Below are positions 16,344-25,610 of a DNA stretch of 64,000 nucleotides, in pieces. Position numbers and translations under genes: made by a program. The notes under the pieces were generated by a model. It worked only from the letters and a program-made list of their open reading frames with translations. It was not told the DNA's origin and ran no database searches. The stretch is from contig JAUSBY010000011.1 of the NCBI GenBank assembly GCA_030651765.1, forward strand, positions 186,001 to 250,000, read 5' to 3'. Each line of letters starts with the position of its first letter. The stretch's first letter is position 1. The stretch comes from Coriobacteriia bacterium (lineage in GTDB: Bacteria > Actinomycetota > Coriobacteriia > Anaerosomatales > Anaerosomataceae).

Positions 16344-17804
16344 ATGCGTCGCATCCCCCGCTGCATGAGCACCCAGCACCCGGACAACGCGTCGGTCCCG
16401 TTCTTCGCGTCCACGCAGGTGCTTGCGGGCGAAGACGAGATCAAGGAGGCCTTCTACGCATACTCGCACCTCGGCTGTGACGAGCAGATGTGGGACGTGG
16501 AGGGCAAGGAGATCGACTCGTTCGTCGTCAAGAAGCTCCTGAGCTACTACGAGCCGTACTTCCGCACCAACACGCTGGGCGAGGACGTCTACCTGACGCT
16601 CCGCGTGCCCAATCCGACGGTGGAGACCGCCGAGGCGAAGGTCCTGCTCGAGACGCTCGAGTCCATCCCGCGCTCTTTCGACGCAGCGCGCCTGTTCTAC
16701 GGCCGCGACGTGAACCCGATCTTCGAGGTCATCCTGCCGATGACCACGTCGGTCGCCGACATCGACCGCATCTATCACTACTACGCCGACTTCATCGTCG
16801 GCAGGCAGCACCTGCCGCTCCGGAACGGTGACGTGTCGGTGGCCGAGTGGGTCGGCCGCACGTGTCCCGAGCGCATCTCGGTGATCCCGCTGTTCGAGGA
16901 CCTCGACGGCATGTACAACGCCGCCGATGTGGTGGAGGGCTACCTGGCCGACAAGGACGTCGCCGACCAGCGCGTGTTCCTGGCGCGCTCGGACACCGCG
17001 ATGAACTACGGCCTGGTGAGCGCGGCGCTCTCCAACAAGATCGCTCTTGCGCGCCTCGATGCGCTTTCGACCCGTATCGGCGTGCGGTTGCATCCAATCC
17101 TCGGCATGGGCTCGGCACCGTTCAGGGGCGGTCTCAGACCTGACACCGCCGAGCGCGTGGGCCTCGAGTATCCGAGTGTGGTGACGTTCACCATCCAGTC
17201 GGCGTTCAAGTTCGACTTCCCGCCTGATGAAGTGCGGGCCGCCGTGGGGCACCTCGAGGCGCGGCCCATCGGATCCGCGCGGCCGATCGACGAGGAACGG
17301 GCCGGCGAGCTCATCACCCGCTACAGCGCGGCGTACCGCGCGCGCGTCGTTGAGCTCTCGGATGCGGTCAACAGGCTCGCGGTGTTCGTGCCGCGCCGCC
17401 GGGCGCGCAAGCTGCATGTGGGGCTGTTCGGCTATGCACGACAGCTCGGCGGCGTGACCCTGCCGCGCGCCATCTCGTTCACGTGTGCCTTGTACACCGG
17501 CGGCCTGCCGCCGGAGCTGCTCGCGCTCGAGGCGCTATCCGCCGACGACCTGGCGTTCGTGCGTGAGACCTACCCGTCGTTCGATGCCAAGATTGCTGAA
17601 GCACTGACGTACGCCGATCTCGACGGGCCACTCGTGCCCTCGGCCGTCCGCGACGCGGTCCTGCGGGCAGGTTACGACTGGCAGCCCGACGACGGCCACC
17701 TCGGACTCGTTCGGCGGATCCGTGAAGCGCTCGCCTCGGGCCAAGACACCTTCGTGCCCGACCTCGTGTTGCAAGCCGCATTGGTGCGCCGGTTCATCGG
17801 CTAA
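16344..17804 (+). CDS. ppcA: Archaeal-type phosphoenolpyruvate carboxylase
   Basis: Converts PEP and bicarbonate to oxaloacetate, refilling the citric-acid cycle. The 486 residues match the short archaeal-type PpcA (about 500), not the 900-residue bacterial enzyme: MSTQHPDNASVPFF near the start, HLGCDEQMWDVEGKEID, and LHPILGMGSAPFRGGLRP. ATG with GAGGAGG upstream. This form is rare in bacteria, present in some anaerobes. Confidence 0.96.
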   Translation: MRRIPRCMSTQHPDNASVPFFASTQVLAGEDEIKEAFYAYSHLGCDEQMWDVEGKEIDSFVVKKLLSYYEPYFRTNTLGEDVYLTLRVPNPTVETAEAKVLLETLESIPRSFDAARLFYGRDVNPIFEVILPMTTSVADIDRIYHYYADFIVGRQHLPLRNGDVSVAEWVGRTCPERISVIPLFEDLDGMYNAADVVEGYLADKDVADQRVFLARSDTAMNYGLVSAALSNKIALARLDALSTRIGVRLHPILGMGSAPFRGGLRPDTAERVGLEYPSVVTFTIQSAFKFDFPPDEVRAAVGHLEARPIGSARPIDEERAGELITRYSAAYRARVVELSDAVNRLAVFVPRRRARKLHVGLFGYARQLGGVTLPRAISFTCALYTGGLPPELLALEALSADDLAFVRETYPSFDAKIAEALTYADLDGPLVPSAVRDAVLRAGYDWQPDDGHLGLVRRIREALASGQDTFVPDLVLQAALVRRFIG

Positions 17805-17812
17805 CGCAAAGC

Positions 17813-17840
17813 GGCCCGCCTCGGGTATCCCGGGCGGGCC
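17813..17840. terminator. Strong bidirectional terminator
   Basis: GGCCCGCC-T-CGGG-TAT-CCCG-GGCGGGCC forms a 12-bp stem with one bulge, between the convergent ppcA and rubrerythrin genes. Confidence 0.8.
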
Positions 17841-17863
17841 GTCGTGCGTTGCGGGTCCGAGCC

Positions 17864-18436
17864 TTAGTACGGCTCGCAGAACAGCTCGTAGTGCGCCTGC
17901 GGATGCGCGCACGCGGGGCAGAGGTCAGGCGCCTCGGGACCCTCATGGATGTAGCCGCAGTTGCGGCACTTCCAGCGGACAACGCCCTCGCGCTGGAAGA
18001 AGCCACCGCTCTCAACGAGCGCCAGCAGCGTGCGGTACCGCGCCTCGTGGTGCTGCTCGACGTCCGCGATCTCGCGGAATGACTCGGCGACTCTGGGGAG
18101 GCCTTCCTCCTCGGCGATGGCTGCGAAGTCGGGGTAGAGCGTTCCCCACTCCTCGAGCTCGCCGTCGGCTGCGGCGAGCAGGTTCTCGGCGGTGGTGCCG
18201 ATGACGCCGGCAGGGTACATCGCCGTGATTTCGACCATGCCACCTTCCAGGTGCTTGAAGAAGACCTTGGCGTGCTCCTTCTCGTTGTCCGCGGTCTCGA
18301 GGAAGAGCGCCGCGATCTGCTCGTAGCCCTCCTTCTTGGCAACGCTCGAGAAGTACGTGTACCGCGTGCGTGCCTGGCTCTCGCCGGCGAACGCCTTCAG
18401 GAGGTTCTGTTCGGTGCGGGTTCCCTTGATGCCCAT
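17864..18436 (-). CDS. Rubrerythrin
   Basis: Non-haem peroxidase that reduces H2O2 in anaerobes. The 190 residues have a ferritin-like di-iron four-helix bundle with the expected Glu/His pattern (AFAGESQARTRYTYF, DNEKEHAKVFF, EVEQHHEARY-like IADVEQHHEARYR) and a C-terminal rubredoxin-like domain (CRNCGYIHEG and CPACAHP). ATG 18436 follows the Fur-family gene on the same strand by 41 bases, so the two are probably one operon. Confidence 0.96.
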   Translation of the reverse strand: MGIKGTRTEQNLLKAFAGESQARTRYTYFSSVAKKEGYEQIAALFLETADNEKEHAKVFFKHLEGGMVEITAMYPAGVIGTTAENLLAAADGELEEWGTLYPDFAAIAEEEGLPRVAESFREIADVEQHHEARYRTLLALVESGGFFQREGVVRWKCRNCGYIHEGPEAPDLCPACAHPQAHYELFCEPY

Positions 18437-18477
18437 GCCCTGGTGGCTCCTCTCGATCGGGTCACGTACCTGACAGT

Positions 18478-18990
18478 CTACCGCGACGCCGCCACCGAGT
18501 GCTTTTCGGCTTGCTGACAGACGGGGCAGACGCCGAGGACCACGAGCCGCACGTCCTCGACGCGCCACTCGCGCGTGGCGATCGTCACCTCGGTGGCCAC
18601 CTGGCCGACACACTCGGTCACCGGTGCGTCGGTCTCGAGGTTCGTGATGCGCGTACAGCGCGTGCAGGCCAGATGGTGGTGGTGGGACCGGTCGGCATCG
18701 AACCGGTAGCGGCCCCGGTCGTCGAGGAATCTCGACACGAGGCCGACCTCGACCAGACGCTCGAGATTCTGGTACACCGTGGCAGCACTGAGCGGGTGTC
18801 CGTGCGCCGCGAGCAGTGTCATCAGCTCTTCGACCGTAGGGTGGTCCGTTGAGAGGCGCAGGTGGGACAGGACGTACCGTCGGGCGGGCGTGGCGCGCAG
18901 GCCCCGCCGGTGCAGCTCCACGTCGAGTCTGCCCGAAATGCCGTCGTCGGTTGGCCGTGTCGCCTCTGTTGCGCGGGATGGCTTCTGCAT
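18478..18990 (-). CDS. Fur family regulator, PerR-like
   Basis: The 170 residues carry a winged helix (RATPARRYVLSHLRLSTDHPTVEELMTLL) and the metal-binding half with DRSHHHHLACTRC and a final CPVC. Both CxxC pairs of the structural zinc site are present. Its place directly before rubrerythrin suggests a peroxide-sensing PerR role; the deciding residues cannot be settled by eye. ATG 18990 chosen, with GGAG 6 bases upstream. Confidence 0.9.
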   Translation of the reverse strand: MQKPSRATEATRPTDDGISGRLDVELHRRGLRATPARRYVLSHLRLSTDHPTVEELMTLLAAHGHPLSAATVYQNLERLVEVGLVSRFLDDRGRYRFDADRSHHHHLACTRCTRITNLETDAPVTECVGQVATEVTIATREWRVEDVRLVVLGVCPVCQQAEKHSVAASR

Positions 18991-19122
18991 GCGTATCTCC
19001 GGACGGACGGTTCGTCGTGCGATGACGTGACGGTAGCACGGGAGCGTGTCGCGAGACGAGCGCGCATCCTTTCTCGGCGGTATCCTAGGCACATCAGTCC
19101 GAGAACGGCGGGAGTTGACGAG

Positions 19123-19785
19123 ATGAGCGCGGATCCCACCCAGGGCCCACACGTCGAGGCCATCGAAGACGGACCGTTTCGGTATCGACGCGGAAGCGAG
19201 ACCGATACGCGCGCACGGTTGTGCGGCTCCGATCGCGACGACATCCCGAGCAGGGACCCGGTACTCCTGTGCCGGTGCGGAGCCTCGGAACGCAAGCCGT
19301 TCTGTGACGGTTCGCACGTCGATGTCGGGTTCTCGAGCGCGCGAAAGTGGAAGCCGGGCGCGGGGTCGGAGATCGACCACCACGGTACGAACATCACCAT
19401 TCACGACAACCGGGCGCTCTGCGCCCATGTGGAGTACTGCGTGCTCGAGCTCCCGGGAGTCTTCGATCGGAGCAAGCGTCCGTGGGTGAACCCCGACGGG
19501 GCCAGCGTCGAGGAGATCATCGCCCTGTGCGACAAGTGTCCGTCCGGAGCACTCGGCTACTCGATCGACGGCGTGCGTGGTGTTTCCCCGGATCGCCCGC
19601 CGACGGTGGTCGTCTCGGCCGGGGGGCCCTACTTCCTCGAGGGCGGCGTCGGGGTCGTTGACCCGAACCTGCCCGAGGGCGCACATGACGAGCACTGTAC
19701 GCTGTGCCGTTGTGGCGCGTCGCGGAACAAGCCGTTGTGCGATGGCAAGCACGTGCAGGCCGGCTTCACGGGTTCGAGCGAGTAG
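19123..19785 (+). CDS. CDGSH iron-sulfur protein with central Fer4_19 domain
   Basis: The 220 residues carry two CDGSH-type [2Fe-2S] sites: CRCGASERKPFCDGSH (about residues 47-62) and CRCGASRNKPLCDGKH near the end. Between them lies a divergent mono-cluster domain (NRALCAHVEYC with CDKCPSGAL). Such three-part proteins occur in many anaerobes; the redox partner is unknown. GGGAG precedes ATG 19123. Divergent from the Fur-family gene, followed two bases later by the DUF6483 gene. Confidence 0.9.
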   Translation: MSADPTQGPHVEAIEDGPFRYRRGSETDTRARLCGSDRDDIPSRDPVLLCRCGASERKPFCDGSHVDVGFSSARKWKPGAGSEIDHHGTNITIHDNRALCAHVEYCVLELPGVFDRSKRPWVNPDGASVEEIIALCDKCPSGALGYSIDGVRGVSPDRPPTVVVSAGGPYFLEGGVGVVDPNLPEGAHDEHCTLCRCGASRNKPLCDGKHVQAGFTGSSE

Positions 19786-19786
19786 C

Positions 19787-20188
19787 GTGTACCAGAGCGA
19801 CTGGCTGCTGCGGCAGATCGAGATGATGGGCCTGGCGTTCCGCCGACTGCTCGATGCGATACGCGAGCACCGGCCCGACGATGCCGTGGAGATCTCGCGC
19901 GAGGCGGCAGGAGAGCTCCTCGAGAGCGATCCCGCGATCATCGATGCGCTCACCGGCGAGGGCCTGGTGACGCTGCTGTCCGCGGGCGGCGAGTTCGACG
20001 TGTTCCGCGCACACATGCTCGGCGAACTGCTCGTCGCGCGCGCCGAGGCGTACGGCGAACTCGGGCGGGTGGCCGAGGCGGCTGCCGAGCGTACCCGCGC
20101 GCTCACGCTCCTCCGGGCGGCCCTGCCCTTAGCCGAGGGAGATGACGCCGTGCGTATGACCGAGCTGATCGGGTGGCTGACGCACTAG
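19787..20188 (+). CDS. DUF6483-like helical protein
   Basis: A protein of 133 residues, all alpha-helical by appearance, starting YQSDWLLRQIEMMGLAFRRLL, which matches the DUF6483 family as I recall it. The C-terminal AEAAAERTRALTLLRAAL looks like one TPR-type helix pair. GTG start just after the CDGSH stop; co-transcribed. No function is known. Confidence 0.7.
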   Translation: MYQSDWLLRQIEMMGLAFRRLLDAIREHRPDDAVEISREAAGELLESDPAIIDALTGEGLVTLLSAGGEFDVFRAHMLGELLVARAEAYGELGRVAEAAAERTRALTLLRAALPLAEGDDAVRMTELIGWLTH

Positions 20189-20192
20189 CCCA

Positions 20193-22889
20193 CTAGGCCA
20201 CCGATGCCTCGGCCTGCGCATCGCGTCGGCGCTTGAAGACCTTCTCTATCTCGACGGCCCAGAAGACCACGGTCGAGATCGCGAGCGCCAGTAGCAGGTC
20301 GGGCAGGGAGAGCGCCTCGGTCTTGAACACCGGCTGCAGGAACGGCACGTAGATCGTGGCCATCTGCAGTGCGAACGTGAGCGCCACGGCACCGAGAAGC
20401 GGCTTGTTAGAGAGCAACCCTATGTCGAAGAGCGACTGGCGGTCCGACCGGATGGCCATGGCGTGGCCCATCTGCGAAAGGCAGAGCACGGTGAAGACCA
20501 TCGTGCGCCAGTAGAGGTCGTGCTCGCCCGTCACCTGGCCCATCGACCACGCCTGGGTGAAGAGCGATGCGCCACCCATGAGCAGGCCGACCCAGAGCAG
20601 ATGCGTGCCGAGCCCGTCGGCGAAGATCGACTCCTTTGGCGCGCGAGGCGGCCGCTTCATGATGTTCTTCTCGTGGGGTTCGCTTGCCAGTGCCAGTCCC
20701 GGAAGGCCGTCGGTCACGAGGTTGATCCACAGGATATGGATCGGAAGCAGCGGGATCGGCATGCCGAGCAGCGGCGCGAGCAGGATCGTCCAGATCTCGC
20801 CCGAGTTGGACGTCATCGTGTACTTGATGAACTTGCGAATGTTGTCGAAGATGCGACGACCCTCGCGCACCGACGAGACGATCGACGCGAAGTTGTCGTC
20901 GAGCAGCACCATGTCCGCGGCTTCTTTGGCAACGTCAGTGCCGGTGATGCCCATCGCCACGCCGATGTCGGCGCGTGCGAGCGCGGGCGCGTCGTTCACG
21001 CCGTCGCCGGTCATCGCTACATATTCGCCGCGGTCCTGCAGCGCCTGGACGATCTTGAGCTTCTGCTCGGGCGCGACGCGCGCGTAGACACGGATGCCTT
21101 CGACGCGTCCCTCGAAGTCCTCGAGGCTGAGCGCGTCGAGATCGGCGCCCGTGACCATCTGGTTCGCGCTCTCGGCGATGCCGAGCCGGCGGGCGATGGC
21201 GAGCGCGGTGGCGGGATGGTCGCCGGTGATCATGACCGGTACGATGCCGGCGTCCACGCACTCGGCTACCGCGGACCGGGCCTCCTCGCGTGGCGGGTCG
21301 ACCAGACCGGCGTACCCGATGATCGTGAGGTCGTGCTCCAGTTCGTCGAAGCCGTCGGCGCCGGGCAGCGTGTCGAGGCGGCGCATGCCGAAGGCCAGCA
21401 CGCGCAGGCCCTTGGCCGACCAGTCGTCGACGAGGCGTTCGGCGGCAGCGCGGTCGACCGGCTGGATGCTTCCATCGGCACCCAGCACGCCGGTGGCCCG
21501 GTCGAGTACCGCCTCGGCGGCGCCTTTGGTGAAACTCGTGTACCCGGCGCCGGGTGAGTCGTGGACGGTGGTCATGAGCTTGCGATCCGAGTCGAACGGC
21601 AGTTCCGCCGAGCGGGGAAGTTCGAGACGGAGTGCGGTCGGATCGAACCCGGCGGACTCGGCGGCCCGGTAGAAGGCGATCTCGGTGGGGTCGCCCACGA
21701 GAGCGTCCGTCGGGCCCTCCACGTCGTTGGAGATCGCCAGTGCCCGGGCGAACCACAGCGCGCTCTCGACGGGAGCGTCGGGCGAGATATCCAGGCCGGT
21801 CTCGGCGTCGCCGGATGCCAGGTGTTCCACCGTCATCCGGTTCAGGGTGAGCGTGCCGGTCTTGTCCGTGCAGATGTACGTGACCGAACCAAGCGTCTCG
21901 ACCGCGGGCAGCTTGCGTACGAGCGTGTTCGTCTTGACCAGGCGGCTCGCGCCGAACGCGAGCGCGATGGTCGCGACCGCCGGGAGCGCCTCGGGCACCG
22001 CCGCGACCGCGAGGCTCACCGAGGTGAGGAACATGACGAGCAGGTCCTCGCCACGGATCGCGCCGACCGCGAAGACGATGGTGCACAGGCCGAGAGCCGC
22101 CAGCCCGAGCTGCTTGCCAAACTGCGCGAGTCGCTTCTGCAGCGGCGTCTTCACATCGCCGGCGCCGCCGAGCAGATGCGCGATGCGGCCCAGCTCGGTG
22201 GAAAGGCCTACGCCGGTGACGACGCCTGCGCCGCGACCGTGGACGATCTGCGTGCCCCGGTACGCCATGCTCGTCCGATCGCCGATAGGGGCGTCGGGCT
22301 CCTCGATCGGATCGATGTACTTGTCCACCGGCAGGGACTCGCCGGTGAGCGCGGCCTCGGCGGCTCGCAGCCCGGCCGACTCGACCAGACGCAGGTCGGC
22401 AGGGACGATGCGGCCGGCCTCGAGGAGCACGATGTCGCCGATCGTGAGCTCGGCGGCGGTGATCTCGACGACGCGGCCGTCCCGGCGGACGGTGGCTGTC
22501 TCCGCGGCCATCTGCCTGAGTGCTTCCATCGCGCGCTCGGCGCGGTACTCCTGCACCACGCCGATGACGGCGTTCAGCACGACGATCACGAGGATGGCGA
22601 TCGTGTCGGCCAACTCGCCGAGGAAGCCGGATACGAGCGCGGCTCCCAGGAGCAGCAGGATCAGGAAGTCCTTGAACTGGTCGAGGACCATCGCGGCTAT
22701 GGTGCGCACCTCGCCCTCGGGCAGGGTGTTGCCGCCGATGATCGCGATGCGACGCGCGGCCTCGGCGTCGGTAAGACCGTCGGGCGTGCTGCCGACGTGG
22801 CCGAGCACCTCGTCAACGGATGTGGTGTGGGGCGCCGGGACGGCGAACTCGGCAGGCAGTTCGGCCGGCGCGGGAGTCAGCTTGGGCAT
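20193..22889 (-). CDS. P2-type cation ATPase, probable Mn2+/Ca2+ exporter
   Basis: The 898 residues have the full P2 layout: N-terminal cation-ATPase domain, actuator TGES (LTGESLPVDKY), CTDKTGTLTLN with phosphorylated Asp at about 342, the nucleotide domain, GDGVNDAPAL hinge and ten membrane helices. PEALPAVATIALAFGA is the helix-4 metal motif of the Ca2+/Mn2+ group. A yybP-ykoY riboswitch in its leader argues for Mn2+ export. Convergent with the DUF6483-like gene. Confidence 0.93.
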   Translation of the reverse strand: MPKLTPAPAELPAEFAVPAPHTTSVDEVLGHVGSTPDGLTDAEAARRIAIIGGNTLPEGEVRTIAAMVLDQFKDFLILLLLGAALVSGFLGELADTIAILVIVVLNAVIGVVQEYRAERAMEALRQMAAETATVRRDGRVVEITAAELTIGDIVLLEAGRIVPADLRLVESAGLRAAEAALTGESLPVDKYIDPIEEPDAPIGDRTSMAYRGTQIVHGRGAGVVTGVGLSTELGRIAHLLGGAGDVKTPLQKRLAQFGKQLGLAALGLCTIVFAVGAIRGEDLLVMFLTSVSLAVAAVPEALPAVATIALAFGASRLVKTNTLVRKLPAVETLGSVTYICTDKTGTLTLNRMTVEHLASGDAETGLDISPDAPVESALWFARALAISNDVEGPTDALVGDPTEIAFYRAAESAGFDPTALRLELPRSAELPFDSDRKLMTTVHDSPGAGYTSFTKGAAEAVLDRATGVLGADGSIQPVDRAAAERLVDDWSAKGLRVLAFGMRRLDTLPGADGFDELEHDLTIIGYAGLVDPPREEARSAVAECVDAGIVPVMITGDHPATALAIARRLGIAESANQMVTGADLDALSLEDFEGRVEGIRVYARVAPEQKLKIVQALQDRGEYVAMTGDGVNDAPALARADIGVAMGITGTDVAKEAADMVLLDDNFASIVSSVREGRRIFDNIRKFIKYTMTSNSGEIWTILLAPLLGMPIPLLPIHILWINLVTDGLPGLALASEPHEKNIMKRPPRAPKESIFADGLGTHLLWVGLLMGGASLFTQAWSMGQVTGEHDLYWRTMVFTVLCLSQMGHAMAIRSDRQSLFDIGLLSNKPLLGAVALTFALQMATIYVPFLQPVFKTEALSLPDLLLALAISTVVFWAVEIEKVFKRRRDAQAEASVA

Positions 22890-22929
22890 GTGGACCTCCG
22901 GTGCAGCTTCTCAGGACAGGACGGTGCCG

Positions 22930-23036
22930 TTCCTGAAGGTCTCGCACGCGAGGTGTCTCGTTGGCAGGACCGGGGCGCGTTCGCCCGTGATGACGGCCTG
23001 CCGCCCGGAGTTCGTCCGGGCTGCTACTCCCCTTCG
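22930..23036 (-). ncRNA. yybP-ykoY (Mn2+) riboswitch
   Basis: Read on the minus strand, the leader of the P-type ATPase has the conserved yybP-ykoY blocks: GGGGAGTAGC (23032 down to 23023), a CCCGG/CCGGG hairpin, the GTCATC element, and the closing GAGACCTT (22943 to 22936). It ends about 40 bases before the ATG, which is preceded by GGAGG, so Mn2+ could control translation or termination. This class senses Mn2+ and commonly controls Mn exporters including P-type ATPases. Confidence 0.88.
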
Positions 23037-23107
23037 GTGGCGATGATACGCCACGCGAATCGAGTGCGCGAGGGGTATCGGCGATGCCCACGATGCGTGC
23101 GACCGGC

Positions 23108-23932
23108 CTAAGGCCGACGGCGGCTGCCCGGAGGATCGGTGATGATCGGCACGTCGCCGGTTCTGATGGCGCCGCGAAAGAGGCGCTCGCCGAAGGACCC
23201 GAACCCCGGGACGGTCACCCGGCCGCTGACGCGGTCGGCGATGCGTTCGTGCAGGGCCTCATCGGAGATCTCCGCGTCGCTTGCGAGCATCACGACGTTT
23301 TCCGGAACGATGCCGCCGGGGTCGATGGTGCCGACAGGGAACAGCCACACCCGCGGCCACACATTGCGTGCCGTGCGGTGCAGACTGCGCAGCGGCTTGC
23401 TGTGGGCGCCGCTGATCGTGCCGATGACGTTGTAGGCGAGCACGCCACCCGGTGTCAGCCGTTCGTATGCGGTCCGCATGAACTCCTCGGTAGTGAGCGG
23501 TCGGGGAAGGTGATCGTCGTCGAACGCGTCGATGACGATGATGTCGTAGGCGTCCGTGCACCCGTCGAGGAACGTGCGGCCGTCGGCCACATGAACCCGG
23601 ACGCGCTCGTCGGCGGGTAGCGCGAAGAGCTCCCGCGCTATTGCCACCACCTCGGGATCGAGCTCCACCGCATCGATCAGCATCGCCGGGTGATCGCGCC
23701 ACAACTGCTTCACCAGCATGCCGCCACCGAGACCGACCACAAGCACGCGTGACGCATGCGGCGCGATGGCGAGCGTGAGATGCAGATAGCCGACGTACTC
23801 GATGTCGGTCTCGTAGGGCGCGTCGAGTCGCATCGATGACTGTTGGTTGCGCTCGAAGCGCAGCGTGCGCACGCCGTTGTTGTCCGCAACATGGAGGTGG
23901 TGGAACGAGGAGATGTGTGAGTACTCAGCCAT
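23108..23932 (-). CDS. Spermidine-synthase-like methyltransferase-fold protein
   Basis: The 274 residues show a short N-terminal beta region (RTLRFERNQQSSMRL), then the spermidine synthase core: VLVVGLGGGMLVKQLWRDHP, DAVELDPEVVAIARELF, and YDIIVIDAFDDDHLP. The D-A-Y/F-D motif fits the family, but membrane-free short forms without a decarboxylated-SAM partner are often not true polyamine enzymes. A related protein with a membrane domain is encoded at 39885. Divergent from purB. Confidence 0.82.
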   Translation of the reverse strand: MAEYSHISSFHHLHVADNNGVRTLRFERNQQSSMRLDAPYETDIEYVGYLHLTLAIAPHASRVLVVGLGGGMLVKQLWRDHPAMLIDAVELDPEVVAIARELFALPADERVRVHVADGRTFLDGCTDAYDIIVIDAFDDDHLPRPLTTEEFMRTAYERLTPGGVLAYNVIGTISGAHSKPLRSLHRTARNVWPRVWLFPVGTIDPGGIVPENVVMLASDAEISDEALHERIADRVSGRVTVPGFGSFGERLFRGAIRTGDVPIITDPPGSRRRP

Positions 23933-24119
23933 GTCCCCGAGCATAGCGCAGCCCGCCGAATCGGCTCTGCCGATCGTGATCGGACGCCGCTCGTCGCATA
24001 GCGCCTCGCGCCTGCGGGCGCGCTCGGCGATAATGGGGGTCACGGAGGGGTGCCGTATCGTGGGCGAATCTGATCTGCCCGCTTCCGCCCCGCGCCGACT
24101 CACCCATAAGGAGCCGACG

Positions 24120-25460
24120 ATGATCGAGCGATACACCCGCCCCGAGATGGGCGCCATCTTCGACCTCGAGAACAAGTTCGAGATCTGGAAGCGGATCGAG
24201 GTCCTCGCCTGCGAGGCGCAGGCCTCACTCGGCGTGGTGCCAGCCGCCGACGTGGCGATCATCCGCGATCGCGCCGCCTTCGAGGTGGAGCGCATCGCCG
24301 AGATCGAGCGTGAGACCAACCACGACGTGATCGCGTTCCTCACCAACATGGCCGAGCACATCGACGCCGGCTACGGCCCGGACGACCCCAAGCCCAGCCG
24401 CTGGGTGCACTACGGCATGACGTCGAGCGACCTCGGCGACACCGCGCTCTGCTACCAGATGACGCAGGCGCAGGACATCATCATCGACGACGTGCGCCGC
24501 CTCGGCCGGATCTGCCAGCGTCGGGCCGCCGAGTTCCAGGACACCCTGTGTGTCGGCCGCACGCACGGCATCCACGCCGAGCCGATGTACTTCGGCATGA
24601 AGTGGGCAGCGTGGGCCCAGGCGCTCAAGCGTGCCGAGAGCCGACTGATCGCTACGCGGAAGTACTCGTGTGCGTGGGGCGCGATCTCCGGTGCGGTGGG
24701 CAGCTACTCCAACATCGACCCGTACGTGGAGACCTACGTCTGCGAGAAGCTCGGCCTCACGCCGGACCCCGCCTCGCAGCAGGTGATCGCGCGCGACCGT
24801 CACGCGCACGTGCTTGCCGTACTCGCCACTATCGCCGCCACCGCCGAGTGGATCGCCACCGAGATCCGCGCGCTGCAGAAGAGTGACACGATCGAGGCCG
24901 AGGAGCCGTTCACGAAAGGCCAGAAGGGTTCGAGTGCGATGCCGCACAAGCGTAATCCGATCACCGCCGAGCGCGTGTGCGGACTGGCGCGCGTGGTGAA
25001 GGCCAACGCGCAGGTGGGCTTCGACAACGTGGCGCTGTGGCACGAGCGCGACATCTCCCACTCCTCGGCCGAGCGCGTCGTGCTCGCCGACAGCTTCATC
25101 GCCACCGATTACCTGCTCGCCAAGCTCGAGTGGATCCTCGACGGGCTCGTGGTGTATCCCGAGGTCATGCGGGCCAACCTGGAGAAGACGCGCGGACTCA
25201 TCTACTCGAGCCGCGTGTTGCTTGAGCTCGTGGACGCCGGCATGAAGCGCGAGGAGGCGTACCTCGTGGTGCAGCGGAACGCGATGGCCGTGTGGGACGA
25301 CATCCAGCACGCACGCGAGGGCGCGAGTTATCGCGAGCGGCTCGAGGCGGATGCCGAGTGCGTGCTCACGGCCGAGCAGCTCGACGCGATCTTCGACCCG
25401 CACGCGTTCCTCGAGCGGGCCGGCGTGGTGTTCGAGCGAGTGCGAGGGCTGGAGTTCTAG
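24120..25460 (+). CDS. purB: Adenylosuccinate lyase
   Basis: Cleaves SAICAR and adenylosuccinate in purine synthesis. The 446 residues start MIERYTRPEMGAIFDLENK, contain HYGMTSSDLGDTA (substrate-binding), VGRTHGIHAEPMYFG (catalytic His) and the fumarase/lyase signature GSSAMPHKRNPI. The frame is open upstream, but ATG 24120 matches the family start. A broken partial copy lies at 28036. purC is at the end of the window, not in the same operon. Confidence 0.97.
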   Translation: MIERYTRPEMGAIFDLENKFEIWKRIEVLACEAQASLGVVPAADVAIIRDRAAFEVERIAEIERETNHDVIAFLTNMAEHIDAGYGPDDPKPSRWVHYGMTSSDLGDTALCYQMTQAQDIIIDDVRRLGRICQRRAAEFQDTLCVGRTHGIHAEPMYFGMKWAAWAQALKRAESRLIATRKYSCAWGAISGAVGSYSNIDPYVETYVCEKLGLTPDPASQQVIARDRHAHVLAVLATIAATAEWIATEIRALQKSDTIEAEEPFTKGQKGSSAMPHKRNPITAERVCGLARVVKANAQVGFDNVALWHERDISHSSAERVVLADSFIATDYLLAKLEWILDGLVVYPEVMRANLEKTRGLIYSSRVLLELVDAGMKREEAYLVVQRNAMAVWDDIQHAREGASYRERLEADAECVLTAEQLDAIFDPHAFLERAGVVFERVRGLEF

Positions 25461-25502
25461 GGATGGCGCACGTGACGCCCGCCGGACCCACGCCCGATCC
25501 TG

Positions 25503-25604
25503 ATGCCTAGAATCGGGTTCTGCCACGCGTGCGGTGGTTCGTGCTGGTGCCTGAACCATCCGCTGCTGTGCGACGAGTACCGCTGCGAGCTGTGGGGAGG
25601 GTAG
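25503..25604 (+). CDS. Possible Cys-rich mini-protein (33 aa)
   Basis: ATG-initiated frame with six Cys and two His in 33 residues: CHACGGSCWC at residues 7-16, then C23 and C28. The codons mostly end in G or C. There is no clear ribosome site, so read-through coupling with purB (43 bases upstream) would be needed. The cysteine spacing suggests a zinc or Fe-S knuckle. It could also be chance. Confidence 0.35.
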   Translation: MPRIGFCHACGGSCWCLNHPLLCDEYRCELWGG

Positions 25605-25610
25605 GGCGGT

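Noticed and set aside
18991-19122. Fur/PerR box in the divergent region
   Set aside because: No AT-rich inverted repeat of the expected type was seen.
18991-20106. N-terminal extension of the Fur-family frame
   Set aside because: The upstream part runs opposite the CDGSH gene and has no Fur homology; ATG 18990 has a good ribosome site.
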